Assembly: GCA_030280995.1 (NCBI GenBank)
Contig: JASXTE010000004.1
Span: forward strand, 15,344,501-15,408,500
From: Hemileia vastatrix
Lineage: Eukaryota; Basidiomycota; Pucciniomycetes; Pucciniales; Zaghouaniaceae
Direction: 5' to 3'
Length of the DNA: 64,000 nt
The translations under genes and the position numbers were made by a program. Below are positions 8,490 to 21,276 of the stretch, piece after piece. The notes under the pieces were generated by a model. It had not been told where the DNA came from, ran no database searches, and was given only the letters and a program-made list of their open reading frames with translations. The stretch's first letter is position 1. Each line of letters starts with the position of its first letter.

Positions 8490-9598
8490 TGTGGTAGCCT
8501 AAAGTTTAGTATGGCACCTAAGTACGTAAATGGAGTTATTACGGCGTGCAAGATTGGCATTATTATTTTTTATAAAAGGGTTTTATTTAATTTATTGGAG
8601 TTTAAAATATGAAGATATTGGTCACAAGTGAATGCCTACACAAATACAATTTATTTTACGGAGAAAACTTATTTTTACGGTATGAAAAATTTTTAAGTAT
8701 CAAGTCAAGTCACTCAAGAACCTTGGGAAATTTTCCCAGAATTTTTACTATTTTTCTTATATTTTTAAATGAATTTTAAATTTTTATAAAAATATTTACG
8801 TTTTCAAAAATTACTTAACTTTGATGAATTCTCACGGGGTAATTAGAGCTGCGCAGACTACGAAAATTAGTTTGGTATGTAAAGGGGAAGTAGCTCTATT
8901 ATGTGTAATTTTTCTAGATTTTTTATTATAGTTCTAAGGTTCTAATTGAGTCCGGAAGTCCGTACGGACTCCGTTTCGACTCCGTACGGACTCCGTACGG
9001 GCTCTGGATTGACTCTGGAAGAGCTCTGGAGGGGAAAATTTAGGCACGTGACTAGGAATACTTAAGCGCTTCTTAAACTCGAAATTGAGAGGGGGGACAC
9101 ATCATACAGCTTAATCTTTAACCACCAGGGTCTCATTTTTTATTACTCAACAAATTAAATAAATTTGTAATACCCTTATAACTTTATATTTTATATATAA
9201 AATTTTAGAAATACTACTCAACAATTAAAATAACACTTCATACAGGGTATCTTTAGAAAGGTCTTCATCACTGTGACTTGATTATTGCTGTCTCATAAAA
9301 ATTCAAATTATTATAAAAACATAAAAGTCAATCTTTTCAGATCTTTCACTGGTACACCTTAATTGTTGTTATCAGTATTTCTTTTATCAACAGCCACTTT
9401 CTTTAAATCTCAATAAGCGTTAATTATTTTAGAGTTTCATTATTTTCATCAATCAGATCCAAGTAGATTGGTTAGCTTAGTGATATAGAATTCCCATTTT
9501 GTTATTTTTATTGGAAGGACGGGGTTTTCAGCTAAATCCACATATCTCCTCCGGATTCTGCTTACAGCAAGGCAACTGTAAGAGTTTACCTTACCATA
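8490..9598 (+). repeat. 3' LTR of element A (1,109 bp)
   Basis: Starts TGTGGTAGCC and ends TTACCATA; matches both LTRs of the complete copy (40,626-41,719 and 53,014-54,117) almost throughout. A cluster of 11-bp units related to GACTCCGTACG lies at ~8,952-9,005 and is longer than in the other LTRs. The terminal bases are TG...TA rather than TG...CA, as judged from the target duplication of the complete copy. Confidence 0.9.
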
Positions 9599-10690
9599 AC
9601 GCGCTTCAGTAAGTGGCGCTGAAACTGCTCATTCTTTTACTTTAAAATCCAACACTGCGCGAGTAACTGCAAAATTGATTGACTTTGCATCCTTGCCCTC
9701 CATAGACTTTTTATTAATATGATCGATGACCATGGCTTGCATCCCTTTATTCTTGTCTTTGACAAGCTTAGTCCCATCTTCCAACATAAGCGTAGTTCCA
9801 TCCTCGTAAACTACCCTCTCCTCTTTATCCTTTTGAAGCGCATTACACCTCATCCAAGTATGTCCCTCCTTATTACAATAGTAACATACCATAGTAGCAA
9901 AACGTGATGGTTTAGGAGAACTCTTGGGCCTAAACAATTCTTTTGCCTTCTCCACTTCATTTATTTTCTTCTCCAGCTCCTCAATCCTTGCCATAACTGA
10001 ATCCAGCTCCTTAGCGAAAAATTTAACTTTAGGAGACAACATCTGAGGAGGCAATTGTACGCCAGACGCATCTTTGTCCATCTCCTCTTTATCCAAAGCA
10101 ACTATAGCTGCTCAACGCTCAACTCTGTGAAACTTCATTTACGCTTCCACTGCCATTTCTACTTCTTCTAATCCAGGGTACTTATAATTACCCTCCCTCT
10201 TCTTGACTAGCTTTCCTTCATTATCCAAGCGCCTCTTTGCCCAGTGTTCTACTTCTGGCGCTAGTGCTTCACAAAACCAAGGTAAAGATGCATTAACATC
10301 ACTAAAATCATTGTTACTGACTAAATATTCCACTATTTGATCAAAATCCTCTCTAAAACTTTTAAATTCCCTAGTGTCTCGAACACCCCCTTAAGCTTTG
10401 AGCCTTTTTACCAAGACATCCAGATCCTTTGTTGTATACTTAGTTTCCTTGGTAACCTTCGGCCATCTCTTGGGCATTTGTTCTTTTTGCGCTGACTAAT
10501 TGTGCTCTTCATGCCCCTTTAAATCATCTAAATTGTCTTTGCACTCATTAGAGACAAATAAAAGCACTTGATGCACCATATCATACTTGGTCACTCCATG
10601 CACTTCTGCCGCTTGTTCAAAACTTCATAAGAACTTCTTGGTATTAATCACCACTGGAAATCTGGGGGTGAACTGCTAGCAGTTCCCTCT
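9599..10690 (-). pseudogene. gag of an older, related LTR element (element D), interrupted by element A
   Basis: Read right to left. A matrix/capsid-like region near 10,670-10,140 is alignable by eye with the gag at 41,896 (for instance the Lys-Gly-Gly-Val...Phe...Val-Glu-Tyr-Leu stretch). A coiled-coil-like stretch follows, then a zinc knuckle CYYCNKEGHTWMRC (C-x2-C-x4-H-x4-C) near 9,890. The frame is open in pieces (10,333-10,139; 10,096-9,629) with a few stops between. The left end is cut exactly where the LTR of element A begins. No protease or pol of this element is in the window. Gag would form the particle shell. Confidence 0.7.
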
Positions 10691-11930
10691 ATTTGAAACT
10701 ATCAGGAATTTGTCAGGAAACTGTTGGGAAACCATCCTGAAACTGTCAGAAATATGTTTTTAAATCTGTTGAAAAAACATTGAAAAAATAAACTGTCACA
10801 GATTGAATCCAGAACAATCCCTCCTTGAGAAGAGCTTAGGAACCACATTGAACATCAGTTAATCTCAGGTTTGGCAAAAGGTTGAACAACATCACTTAGC
10901 ATACCTTAATATTCAAATATTAAACTTGAATATATGTTGCGTGTATGATATAGATGCATATGCATTTGAATTTACATGGTGGATACTTATTGCATGTTAA
11001 AAATTGATGTGAAATGCCTATCTAAAGTGTATGCATAATGACTATGAAGAATAAATATGCATAAAAAATATGCATATTAACTATGCATAAAAAATACGCA
11101 TATTGGATATGCATAAAAATATGCATATTGAATATACATTAAAAATATGCATTTTGAATATGCATTAAAAATATGCATATTGAATATGCAAAAAAAAGGT
11201 GCATATATGTATATGAATAAAATATATTAATATGCATATGCATATCCATAAATATGCATAATGATTGAAAAATGCAAAAAAAATGATGCTTAACGAGTAT
11301 ATTTTATGCATAAATAGAAATATGCAATATGAATTCATATTGCATACAGATAACACTGGCAAACCAACTTGACCAAAACTCATACTAAATTTTCATTCTG
11401 GACTAAAGGTGTGAGGGAAGGAAGAAAAACAGTCCGACATTAGAAAAATGCTACATGCACTCATTTTGTAGCAGAGCAAATGAGAAGTGCTGAATTATGG
11501 TTGGTGCCCATAATTTAGTATGATATCATAATTTTATTTAATTGTTTTCAATATTGAAAAGACTTTAGGTTGGTTGGTATGGATCTAGCTGTGCCAGGGT
11601 CTAATCTAATTATTTTAACAATTTCTTAATAATTAATGGGTTTTAATACAAAAACAGGTTGTATTTTTTGTGGGATATTGGATATGATAAGGTCTTTTGT
11701 AAAAAAAACTTATATTGTTCAAAAATATTCCTGAATCAGATGTGGGATAATCACTACAAAAAATTGTAGTACTGTGGGCAATAATATATATGCACAAGCA
11801 GTAAAGAAAGGACCAAGTGAACCCTTTTTGTGCACTGGGAATCATTAGAGTGGAATTGTGGATGAAAAATATAATTCATTATTACCATTTTATATAATCA
11901 AAAAATTTATAATATTAAAAAGAACTATTG
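10691..11930. other. AT-rich spacer, no gene seen
   Basis: No convincing ORF, only short antisense or AT-driven frames. Contains the TATGCAT repeat at 11,030-11,360; otherwise I see nothing to annotate. Confidence 0.6.
11030..11360. repeat. Short-period repeat around ATATGCAT
   Basis: About ten degenerate units of ATATGCATAAAAAATATGCAT type. A similar stretch occurs at 27,580-27,830, suggesting a shared origin. Confidence 0.65.
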
Positions 11931-14900
11931 ATTAATTGGTATTTGACCTTTGTGCCTCACTCATATTTATCATTTGATTGATTTTTTGTCACCATAATGT
12001 TATTAATATTATAAGTATAGCAAAACCTCGTGTGCCCAACGCATACTGGGTGATGTTACACCTTTTATAATATTATTAAATAAAGGTAAAAAAATATGAA
12101 AATGATTTGTTTTACAAAAGATAAATTGATATCCAAAAGCAATATGAGGGATAAAAAGGTAAAATTAAAGGGATCAAATATGAAATAAAAAATTAAAGTA
12201 AAATTCCTGTCATCAAGAGCAAGTAGACATGATGGGGTGAACGCCCACCAGTGGCACTAAACTTGGACTATAATTCCTTTTTTGTAAAAATAAAAAAAAA
12301 TCCACTTGAGCTTTACCAAAACTTCAGGATGACAATTTTGCCATATCAAACAAATTCTAGTGCAATTATTGAAGAAAAATTCATTTTCATTGCAATAGAG
12401 AGAATTGATCACATCAGACTGCATGTGACAAAAAGTGTCCAGCACAAGTTTGGCCGAACTTGTGCTGGACACTTTTATGATGGAGAGTAGCTAGGGTAGA
12501 ATTTTTCTTCAGTTCATCTGGTATTTCTTATAAACATTTCCACTGGTATTTGATCTTTGTGCCTCACTCATATTTATCATTTGATTGATTTTTTGTCACA
12601 ATTATGTTATTAATATTATAAGTATAGCAAAAACTCGTGTGCCCAAAGCATACCGGGTGATGTTACACCTTTTATAATATTATTAAATAAAGGTAAAAAA
12701 ATAGCAAAATGATTTGTTTTATGAAAAATAAATTGATATACAAAAGCAATATTAGGGATAAAAAGGTAAAATTAAAGGAAGCAAATATGAAATAAAAAAT
12801 TAAAATAAAATTACTGCTATCAAGAGTAAGTAGACATGTTGGGGTGAACGCTCACCAGTGGCACTAAACTTGGACTATAATTCCTTTTTTGAAAAACATA
12901 AAAGTGCCAATCTGAGGTTTAACAAAAACTTCAGCAGAACCATTTTGCCATATCAAACAACTTCTAGTGCAATGATTGAGAGAGAATCAATCACACAAGA
13001 CTTCATGTGACCAAAAGTGTCCAGCACAAGTTTGGCCAAACTTGTGCTGGACACATTTATGATGGAGAGTAGCTAGGGAAGAATTTTTCTTCAGTTAATC
13101 TGGTATTTCTTATAAACATGTCCATTGGTACTTGATCTTTGTGCCTCACTCATATATATCATTTGATTAATTTATTGTCACCATTATATTATTAATATTA
13201 TAAGTATAGAAAAAACTAATGTGCCAAATGCATACCAGGTGATGTTACACCTTTTATAATATTATGAAATAAAAGTAAAAAAATATGAAAATGATTAGCT
13301 TTACAATAATTTAAATAGATATTAAAAAAATAGAGAAATAAAAAAGTAAAATTAATCTCAAAGAGATCAATTATGAAAAACAAAATACTAGTAAAATTAT
13401 TGCTCTCAAGAGCCAGTAGAAGTGTTGAAACAAATGGGAGCCATCAGGGCTAAATTTTAATAAGTGACCTTTTTTTATAAAGATAAAAAATTATACACCT
13501 GAGGTTGGGAAGAACGACAGGTGGATGATTCAGCTAATCAAAACTACTTGTAGTGAAGTTTAATAAAAAAATGTTTTTTTTGTTGCCATAGAGAGAATTG
13601 ATCCCATCTGACTGCACGTGACCAAAAGTGTCCAGCACAAGTTCAGCCAAACTTGTGCTGGACACTTTTATGATGGAGAGTAGCTTGGGTGGAAATTTTC
13701 TTCAGTTCCTTCATCTTGTATTTCTCATAAACATGTCTACTTGTATTTGATCAGTCTTTATCTTTCATATTTATCATCCGATTAATATTTTATCACCATT
13801 ATATTATTAATGTTATTAGTATAGCAAAAAAATGTGTGCCAAATGCATACCATGTGAGGTTATACCTTCAATAATTTTTTAAAATAGACATAAATAAATA
13901 TGGAAAGGATTAGTTTTACAAAAATTAAATAGAAATTTAAAAGTAAAAAGAGGAATAAAAGAGTAAAATAAAAGTCAAAGAGTTCAAATATGAAAAAAAA
14001 CTAGTAAAATTCCTGCTAGTAAGAGCCAGTAGAGGTGTTAAAGCAAATGGGAGCCATCAGGGCTTAATTGTATTAAGTGACCTTTTTTTTAAAGATAAAA
14101 AATTATACACCTGATATTGGGCAGAACAGCAGGTGGATGATTCAGCTAAATTAAACTACTTCTAGTGAAATTTGATAAAAAAATATTTTTGTTGCCATAC
14201 AGAGAATTGATCCCATCTGACTGCACATGACCAAAAGTGTCCAGCACAAGTTCGGCCGAACTTGTGCTGGACACTTCCATGATGGAGAGTGGCTGGGTTA
14301 GAATTTTTCTTCAGTTCATCTGGTATTTCTTACAAACATATCTACTGGTATTTTATCTTTGTGCCTCACTCATACATATTGTTTGATTAATTTTTTGTCT
14401 TAATTATATTATTAATTATATAAGTATAGCAAAACATTGTGTGCCAAGTGCATACTGAGTGATGTTACACCTTTTATAATATTATTAAATAAATGTATAA
14501 AAATATTAAAACTATTTATTTTCAAAATTATTAATTGATATTCAAAAGCAATATGAGGAATAAAAAATTAAGTTTAAGGGATCAAATATGAAAAAATAAA
14601 TCCATGTATTATTCCTAATATAAAAGGTCAGTAGAGATGTTGAAGCAAATGAGAGCCATCAGGGATAAATTGTACTAAATTGACTTTTTTTTAAAGATAA
14701 AAAATTGTGCACCAGTGGTTTGGATGAACTCTAGGTGGATAATTTAGCTATATCAAACTACATCTAGTGAATTTTCTTATCAAATAATTTTTTTTCATTG
14801 CCATAGAGAGAATTGATCCCATCTGACTGCACCTGACCAAAAGTGTCCAGCACAAGTTCGGCCTAACTTGTGCTGGACACTTTTGTGATGGAGAGTAGCT

Positions 14901-17900
14901 AGGGTGCAGGCCTTCGTCAGTGCAACTGTTATTTTTTTAAAACTTGTCAACTGGTATTTGATCTTTCTGTGTTATTCATATTTTATTATCTGATTAATTT
15001 TTTGTCATTAGAATATTATTAATTTTATTAGTATAGAAAAAACTTGTGCACCAAATGCATGCCATGTTATATTAGACCTTTTATAATATTATTAAAAAAT
15101 TTTAAAAAAATATGAAAATGATTTTTTTTCCAAAATTATAAATTAATATCCAAATGTAACATGAGTGATAAAAAGTAAAGTAAAAGGAATCAAATATGAA
15201 AAAGAAAAATTCAAGGAAAATTCCTGCCTTCAAGATCCAGTAGAGGTGTTGAAACAAATGGGTGCCATCAGGGATAAATTTGATAAAATTTAATTTTTTT
15301 AAAGATAAAAAATTTTTCACCTGAGGTTTGGGAAACCTCAAGGTGGATAATTCAGCCATACCAAAATACCTCTAATGTAATTAATTAGAATTTTTTTTAA
15401 TTTAATTTCCACAGAGAGAATTGATCTCATCTGACTGCACCTGAACAAAAGTGTCCAGCACAAGTTCGGCCAAACTTGTGCTGGACACTTTTATGATGGA
15501 GAGTAGCTAGGGTGCAAGTGTTTCTCAGTACATCAGTATTTTGTTTTTCACATTTCTATTGGTTTTTTAACTTTTTTTTATCATTCATATTTATCTTATA
15601 ATTAATTTTTTGTCACCATATTTATTATTAATGTTTCTAGTATAGCAAAAACCTGCATGCCAAATGCAAAATTGGTGATGTTACACCTTTAATAATATTA
15701 TTATATAAGGTTTAAAAAATATGAATGTGTTTAGTTTTTAAATAAATAAATTGATATTTAAAATTAAAAAGAGTAATAGAAAAGTAAAATGAAAATAAAT
15801 GGGATCAAATACAAAATAAAAAATACAAGTAAAATTTTACTATCAAGAGCCAGAAGTGGTGTTGGGACAGTTGGGGACCCCTAGGTCAAGACTTGGTCTA
15901 AACTTACTTTTATGTATAGCTAACAAATTTTGAGCTGAGGTTTGGACAGACTTCCAGGGGAAAATTTTACAATATTAAACAATCTTTACTTCAATAATTG
16001 AGTGAAATATCATTTTCATTGCCATAGAGAGAATTTATCTCATATGACTTCATGCAACCGAAAGTGTCCAGCACAAGTTTGGCCAAACTTGTGCTGGACA
16101 CTTTTAAAATTGAGAGTAGGCATACAGCAAATCTTATTAAACTCAAAAGGGATTTCTTATAAACAATTCCACTGATATTTGATCTTTCTGTGTCATTTAA
16201 ATTTACCATTTGATTAATTTTTTGTCATCATTATATTATTAATGTTATTACTATAGTAATAACTTGTGTGAAAAATGCAAACCAGGTGGTGTTCCAGCTT
16301 TAATCATATATTATTAAATAAAGGTATAAGAGTATGAAAATTATTTATTTTAAAAATTAAAAATTGATATCCAAAGTAATATGAGCAATAAAAAAGTAAA
16401 ATAAAAGGGATAAAATAAGAAAAAAAATCTAAGGAAAATTCCCACTATCAATAACAAGTAGAGGTGTTAGATCAAATGTGCACCACCAGGGCTAAACTTG
16501 GACTATATTTTCTTTTTTGTTAAACCAAAGAAAGTGTCCTGATGAAGTTTGAAAAATCATCAGGAGGACATTTTGGCAATATCAAACTACTTATTGTGCA
16601 ATGATTGAGCAAAATGTCATTTTCATTTCCATAGAGTAAATTTATCCCATCTGACTGCATGAAACCAAAAGTGTCCAGCACAAGTTTGGCTGAACTTATG
16701 CTGGACACTTTTATGATGGTGAGTATCTAGGGTGCAGGTCTTCTTCAGTTCATCAGGTATTCCTTATAAACAAATCCACTTGTATATGATCTTTCTGTGT
16801 CATTCATATTTATCATTTGATTAATTGTTTTTCACCATTATACTATTAATGTTATTAGTATTGAAAAAAATTATAAGCCAAATGCATACTGTGAGATGCT
16901 ACATCTTTAATAATCTTATTAAATAAAAGTAAAAAAAAATATGAAAAGTATTAGTTTTACAATAAATAAATTGATATTTGAAAGCAAAAAGAGGAATAAA
17001 AAAGTAAAATTAAAGTGATTAAATTTGAAATTAAACATTCAAATTAAATTTCTGCCATCAAAGAAAATTTGAGTTTTCAGACCCAAATTGCACCACCGGT
17101 TCTAGATTTGGAATATATTTTCATTTTTTTTAAATTAATAAAAGTTTCCACCTGAGGTTTTCAAAAAAATCAGGAGGATAGTATAGCAGTATAAGACTAC
17201 TTCTTGTGAGATGATTGAGCAAAAATTCATTTTAACTTCCATTGAGTAAATTTATCCCATCTGACTGCATGCAACCAAAAGTGTCCAGCACAAGCTCAGC
17301 TGAACTTGTGCTGGACACTTTTGTGATGGAGAGTAGCTAGGGTGTAAGTCTTCTTCAGTTAATCTTATATTCATTTTAAAAATGTCTATGGGTATTTGAT
17401 CTTTCTGTGTCATCCATATTTATTATTTGATTATTTTTTAGTCACCATTATATTATTAATGTTTTTAGTATAGAAAAAAAATGTGTACTGAATGTACACT
17501 GTGTGATTTTACAACTTTAATAATATTATATAATAAATGTAAAAAATTGTGAAAGTTATCAGTTTTACCAAAATAAAATTGATATTTAGAAGCTAAAGGA
17601 TAAATAAATTGGTAAAATTAAAATTAAAGAGATAAAACATGAAATAAAGATATTAAGTATAATTTCTGCTATCATGAGCCAGTAGAGGCTTCAGAAAAAA
17701 TGGGCACCATCATAGATTAACATGGATCAAATTTAATTTTTACAAAAGTAAAAAATTGTCTACCTTAGGTTTAGACAAACTTGCAGGGGACAATTTGTCC
17801 ATATAAAACTACTTTCAGTGCAATGATGGAGTGATCATTCAGTCTCATTTCCATAAAAAGAATTGATTTCATCTGACAGAATGCAACCAAAAGTGTCCAG

Positions 17901-18668
17901 CACAAGTTTGGCAAACTTGTGCTGGACACTTTTATCATGGAGAGTAGCCAGGGTGCAAGTCATTTTAAATCATCTGGAATTTCTTATAAACATCTCCACT
18001 GTTATTAAATCTTGGTGCATCACTCATATTAATCAATTGATTAATTTTTTGTCACCATTATATTATTAATATTATCAGTATAGCAAAAAATTGTGTTCCA
18101 AATGAATACTGAGTGATGTTACATCTTTTATAATATTATTAAATAAAGGTAAAAAAAAATGAAAATGATTTATTTTACAAAAAATAAACATCTATCCAAA
18201 AGCAATATGAGAGGAATAAAGTAAAATAAAAGAAATCAAATATGAAAATTAAAATCCAAGTTAAATTCCTGCCATAAACAGAAAAAAGAGATGTTGAATC
18301 AAATTAGCACAATCAGTGCTAAACTTGTACTAAATTTTATTTTTTGTAAAAATAACAAAAAAAAACCACTTGAGCTTTACCAAAACTTCAGCATGAAAAT
18401 TTTGCCATATCAAACTACTTCTAGTGTAATTTTTTATCAAAAATTTATCTTCATTTCCATAGAGAGAATTGCTCCCATCTGACTGCACCTGGCCATAAGT
18501 GTCCAGCACAAGTTTGGCTGAACTTGTGCTGGACACTTTTATGATGGAGAGTAGCTAGGGTTGAATTTTTCTTCAGTTAATCTAGTATTTCTTACAAACA
18601 TGTCCACTGGTATTTTATCTTTTTTCCTCTTTCATAAATATCATTTGATTAATTTTTAATTGCCCTTA
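11930..18668. repeat. Satellite array, ~610-bp monomers with a conserved palindrome (left part)
   Basis: Eleven monomers with period 579-613 bp. The landmark is a palindrome with arms AAAAGTGTCCAGCACAAGTT around a 6-bp centre, starting at 12,431, 13,013, 13,624, 14,233, 14,839, 15,447, 16,060, 16,667, 17,277, 17,889 and 18,496. It is followed by TATGATGGAGAGTAGCTAGGGT. The rest of the monomer is AT-rich and drifts more than the palindrome. A second, weaker inverted repeat (CACCTGAGGTTTGG...AAACCTCAAGGTG, clearest near 15,316) precedes each palindrome by ~100-120 bp. No ORF is conserved. Confidence 0.9.
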
Positions 18669-18958
18669 TATTAGGGGGTGTCAGTTCTGGCAAATCCGCA
18701 CTTACAAATCCGCACTTAAATAAGTGCGGATTTCCAAAACACACTAGCCCCAATACTGGTGGATTTCAAAATGAAATAAGTCACTTATTTCACTCAAATC
18801 GGCACTTTCTCAACCAAAAGTGCTGATTTCACCATCAAGTCCCATTTCACTGATTTGTCAGCATCATCCCATTCATACGCAGCACTCCGCAGAATAACAC
18901 TTCATAACTCAAAACATCGTACATCACTTACATCTTCATATCATATCATATAAGAGTC

Positions 18959-19456
18959 ATGCCTTCCTCACTTTCAAATCGTGATAAATTACATAAAGCA
19001 ATGACTTTCATGGCGCTTGAACTGCTCTTGGACTCTGATTCCGATTCTGATCTAGAAGAAGATTTTGTCGTTTTATCAAAAATGGCCAGGAAACGTTACC
19101 TTCTTCCCAGAAAGCCTCAAGTACTTCATACCCCCAAGTACACCATCCAAACACTTCTTAACCTATCTACACCCACTTTTAGACAGCTGTTCAGGACTTC
19201 TCAGGAATTTTTCCTTAAATTGCTTGAGCTTATTCAGGATCATCCCATATTTCACAATAATTCTCAAAAAGAACAACGACATCCTTCAATTCAATTGGCC
19301 ATCACACTATGCCGTTTGGGTTCAAATGGTAATGGAGCCACTTTGAAACGTTTAGAAAATGTCTTTGATTTAGGGTATGGTTCAGTTAACACTTATACCA
19401 AACGATGTATCACTGCCATCAACTCCTTGGAATCATCCCCTTTTTCCCCCCTTTGA
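18959..19456 (+). pseudogene. PIF/Harbinger transposase, N-terminal part only
   Basis: 165 codons from ATG. An acidic Asp/Ser run (LLLDSDSDSDLEEDF) is followed by a basic stretch and then the helix-rich region seen in fungal Harbinger transposases: FRQLFRTSQEFFLKLLELI, HPIFHNNS, LAITLCRLGSNGNGATLKRL and YGSVNTYTKRCITAI. Full proteins of this family have a C-terminal DDE nuclease of about 200 residues. Here the homology stops at ~19,430 and runs into a C/T-rich tract and a stop, so the catalytic domain is missing. The element can only move if a transposase is supplied from elsewhere. Confidence 0.8.
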
Positions 19457-19700
19457 CTGCCTCATTCACCCCTCCTTGGCTCACTCTAACCTCCCTTTTC
19501 TCCCTCTTTGGTCTCATCTCTCCCTTTCTCCCCCTTCTTGGTCTCCTCATATCTTCCCCTCATTCCACTCCACCCCCACCAAATCCCCCAAATCCTCCCT
19601 CCAAATCCCCACCAAACCCGCCTCTAACCCCCCCTCCTATCCCCCTCAAAGCTCCCCCAAATCCTCCCTCATATCCCTCCTACCCCCCCTTAACCTTCAC
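19436..19700 (+). repeat. Pyrimidine-rich (C/T) low-complexity tract
   Basis: About 265 bp almost without purine runs, rich in CCCCCTT and CCAAATCCCCC blocks, in an otherwise AT-rich region. It replaces the transposase DDE domain. All three plus frames are open and Pro-rich by composition only. Confidence 0.8.
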
Positions 19701-19759
19701 TTAACGATTCATTAACGAATCGTTAAGTTATTGAACGATTGCAGCTAATCGTTCATTAA

Positions 19760-19800
19760 CACCATGCAATATGGGGGGCGGACTTGCTAGCAAGTCCGCC
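19760..19800 (+). mobile_element. CACTA-type MITE terminus fragment inside PIF A
   Basis: CACCATGCAATATGGGGGG followed by the palindrome CGGACTTGCTAGCAAGTCCG, the left end of the MITE family seen complete at 29,776 and 30,634. No matching right end was found. Confidence 0.6.
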
Positions 19801-19929
19801 GAGAGGTTGAGAGGGGTGAAATGGGGATCAAAAGAGGATGGCATACAATGGGGCTGGGAGGATAGCGAAAGGCATGGGGAGGGAAGACAAGCATGTGTTG
19901 ATAGAATTGAAAGGGATGGAGATTGGTGC

Positions 19930-20612
19930 AAACAGAGTGTGAAAATAGGAGGATGAACTCTGTTCTTCGGGCAAAGAACAGAGTTCACTTCCATTCACTT
20001 ATATTTCTTTTTTCTCAACTCATCTCTCCAGGTAAGTCATTTTATTCTTTTTAAACAGAGTGTGAAAATAGGAGGATGAACTCTGTTCTTCGGGCGAAGA
20101 ACAGAGTTCACTTCCATTCACTTATATTTCTTTTTTTTCAACTCATCTCTCCAGGTAAGTCATTTTATTCTTTTTAAACAGAGTGTGAAAATAGGAGGAT
20201 GAACTCTGTTCTTCGGGCGAAGAACAGAGTTCACTTCCATTCACTTATATTTCTTTTTTCTCAACTCATCTCTCCGGGTAAGTCATTTTATTCTTTTTAA
20301 ACAGAGTGTGAAAATAGGAGGATGAACTCTGTTCTTCGGGCGAAGAACAGAGTTCACTTCCATTCACTTATATTTCTTTTTTCTCAACTCATCTCTCCAG
20401 GTAAGTCATTTTATTCTTTTTAAACAGAGTGTGAAAATAGGAGGATGAACTCTGTTCTTCGGGCGAAGAACAGAGTTCACTTCCATTCACTTATATTTCT
20501 TTTTTCTAAACTCATCTCTCCAGGTAAGTCATTTTATTCTTTTCAAACAGAGTGTGAAAATAGGAGGATGAACTCTCTTCTTCGGGCGAAGAACAGAGTT
20601 CACTTCCATAAA
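19930..20612 (+). repeat. ~123-bp tandem repeat, six units, each with a hairpin and a splice-donor motif
   Basis: Units begin AAACAGAGTGTGAAAATAGG at ~19,931, 20,055, 20,177, 20,300, 20,423 and 20,545. Each holds the inverted repeat GAACTCTGTTCTTCG/CGAAGAACAGAGTTC, and all but the last the sequence CATCTCTCCAGGTAAGTCAT, a consensus 5' splice site. Units are nearly identical, so the array is young. The same donor-like sequence occurs in PIF B at ~31,615 and ~31,912. Confidence 0.9.
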
Positions 20613-20937
20613 ATATTAGCTGAAACATAGTTTTCAATTCTGTAAAAACAGTTGTAAGTAATAGAAAAAGTCACTGATTTTTTTTATATGTAATCTGAAA
20701 TTTTTTAATAAAATTATTGTATTTAAGAATTGCAATATTGTCAATCAATCTTTATTGATCAACTTAATTTAATAAAGTATTATTTAAATAAGTTGCTTCA
20801 AAAAATACTTTGCATTGAACCTAGTTTCTAGACTTGATCTGCATTTTGGCTTAAGGAATTGTCATTACTTTAAAAGTAGTATACTTGACATATCTTATTT
20901 ATATATTAGTTAATTTATGTAATTATATTGTATTTTG

Positions 20938-21121
20938 ATGACTTTCACCCTTTACTTCAATAAAATGCAGGGGAGGGTATTGCCAATTTTTTAAATCTGA
21001 CATGTGAAATTGATGACTTAGAAAAATTTGGTGGTACCCACCCCTTGTTTCAATAAAATGCAGGGGAGGGCATTGCCAATTTTTTAAATCTGACATGTGA
21101 AATTGATGACTTAGAAAAATT
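20938..21121. repeat. ~115-bp direct duplication (AATAAAATGCAGGGGAGGG type)
   Basis: Two copies in tandem, from ~20,958 and ~21,048, each containing AATAAAATGCAGGGGAGGG, ATTGCCAATTTTTTAAATC and TGACATGTGAAATTGATGAC. A related, more degenerate series is at 33,400-33,770 in PIF B, at the same place relative to gene 2. Confidence 0.8.
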
Positions 21122-21276
21122 TAGATAAGCAAACTTATTGACTAGAAAGTAAAGATAGAAAATTTTTATTATACATTCAAATTTTTGTCAAAAATAACGT
21201 ACTATATTCTTTTCCTTTTATAAGTCAGCATATAAGAAAATATTACCAAAATTAAATTAAGTAGAAAAACAATTTA

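Larger units (their letters stand above)
1..9598 (+). mobile_element. LTR retrotransposon, Ty3/gypsy type (element A), 5' part outside window
   Basis: Order on the plus strand: end of protease, linker with tandem repeats, reverse transcriptase, RNase H, integrase, a 3.4-kb 3' non-coding part holding an antisense gene, polypurine tract, 3' LTR. It is nearly identical over long stretches to the complete element at 40,626-54,117, which fixes its right end at 9,598. The 5' LTR, gag and most of the protease lie left of the window. It inserted into a minus-strand gag of a related older element that starts at 9,599. Pol is broken by several stops and one-base shifts, so this copy cannot make a full polyprotein. 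The gag-pro-RT-RH-IN order and the F-x-D-D RT box place it in the Ty3/gypsy group. Confidence 0.9.

Noticed and set aside
11165..11383. 72-codon minus-strand ORF in the TATGCAT repeat
   Set aside because: Composition of a short-period repeat; no start context or domain.
12251..12490. Overlapping ORFs across the satellite palindrome (also at 15,991, 16,520, 18,291, 18,330)
   Set aside because: Frames are lost in neighbouring monomers; the shared Ser-Ser-Thr-Ser-Ala-Lys-Leu peptide is just the palindrome translated.
19377..19715. Pro/Ser-rich ORFs in two frames
   Set aside because: All frames of the C/T-rich tract are open by composition; transposase homology has already ended.
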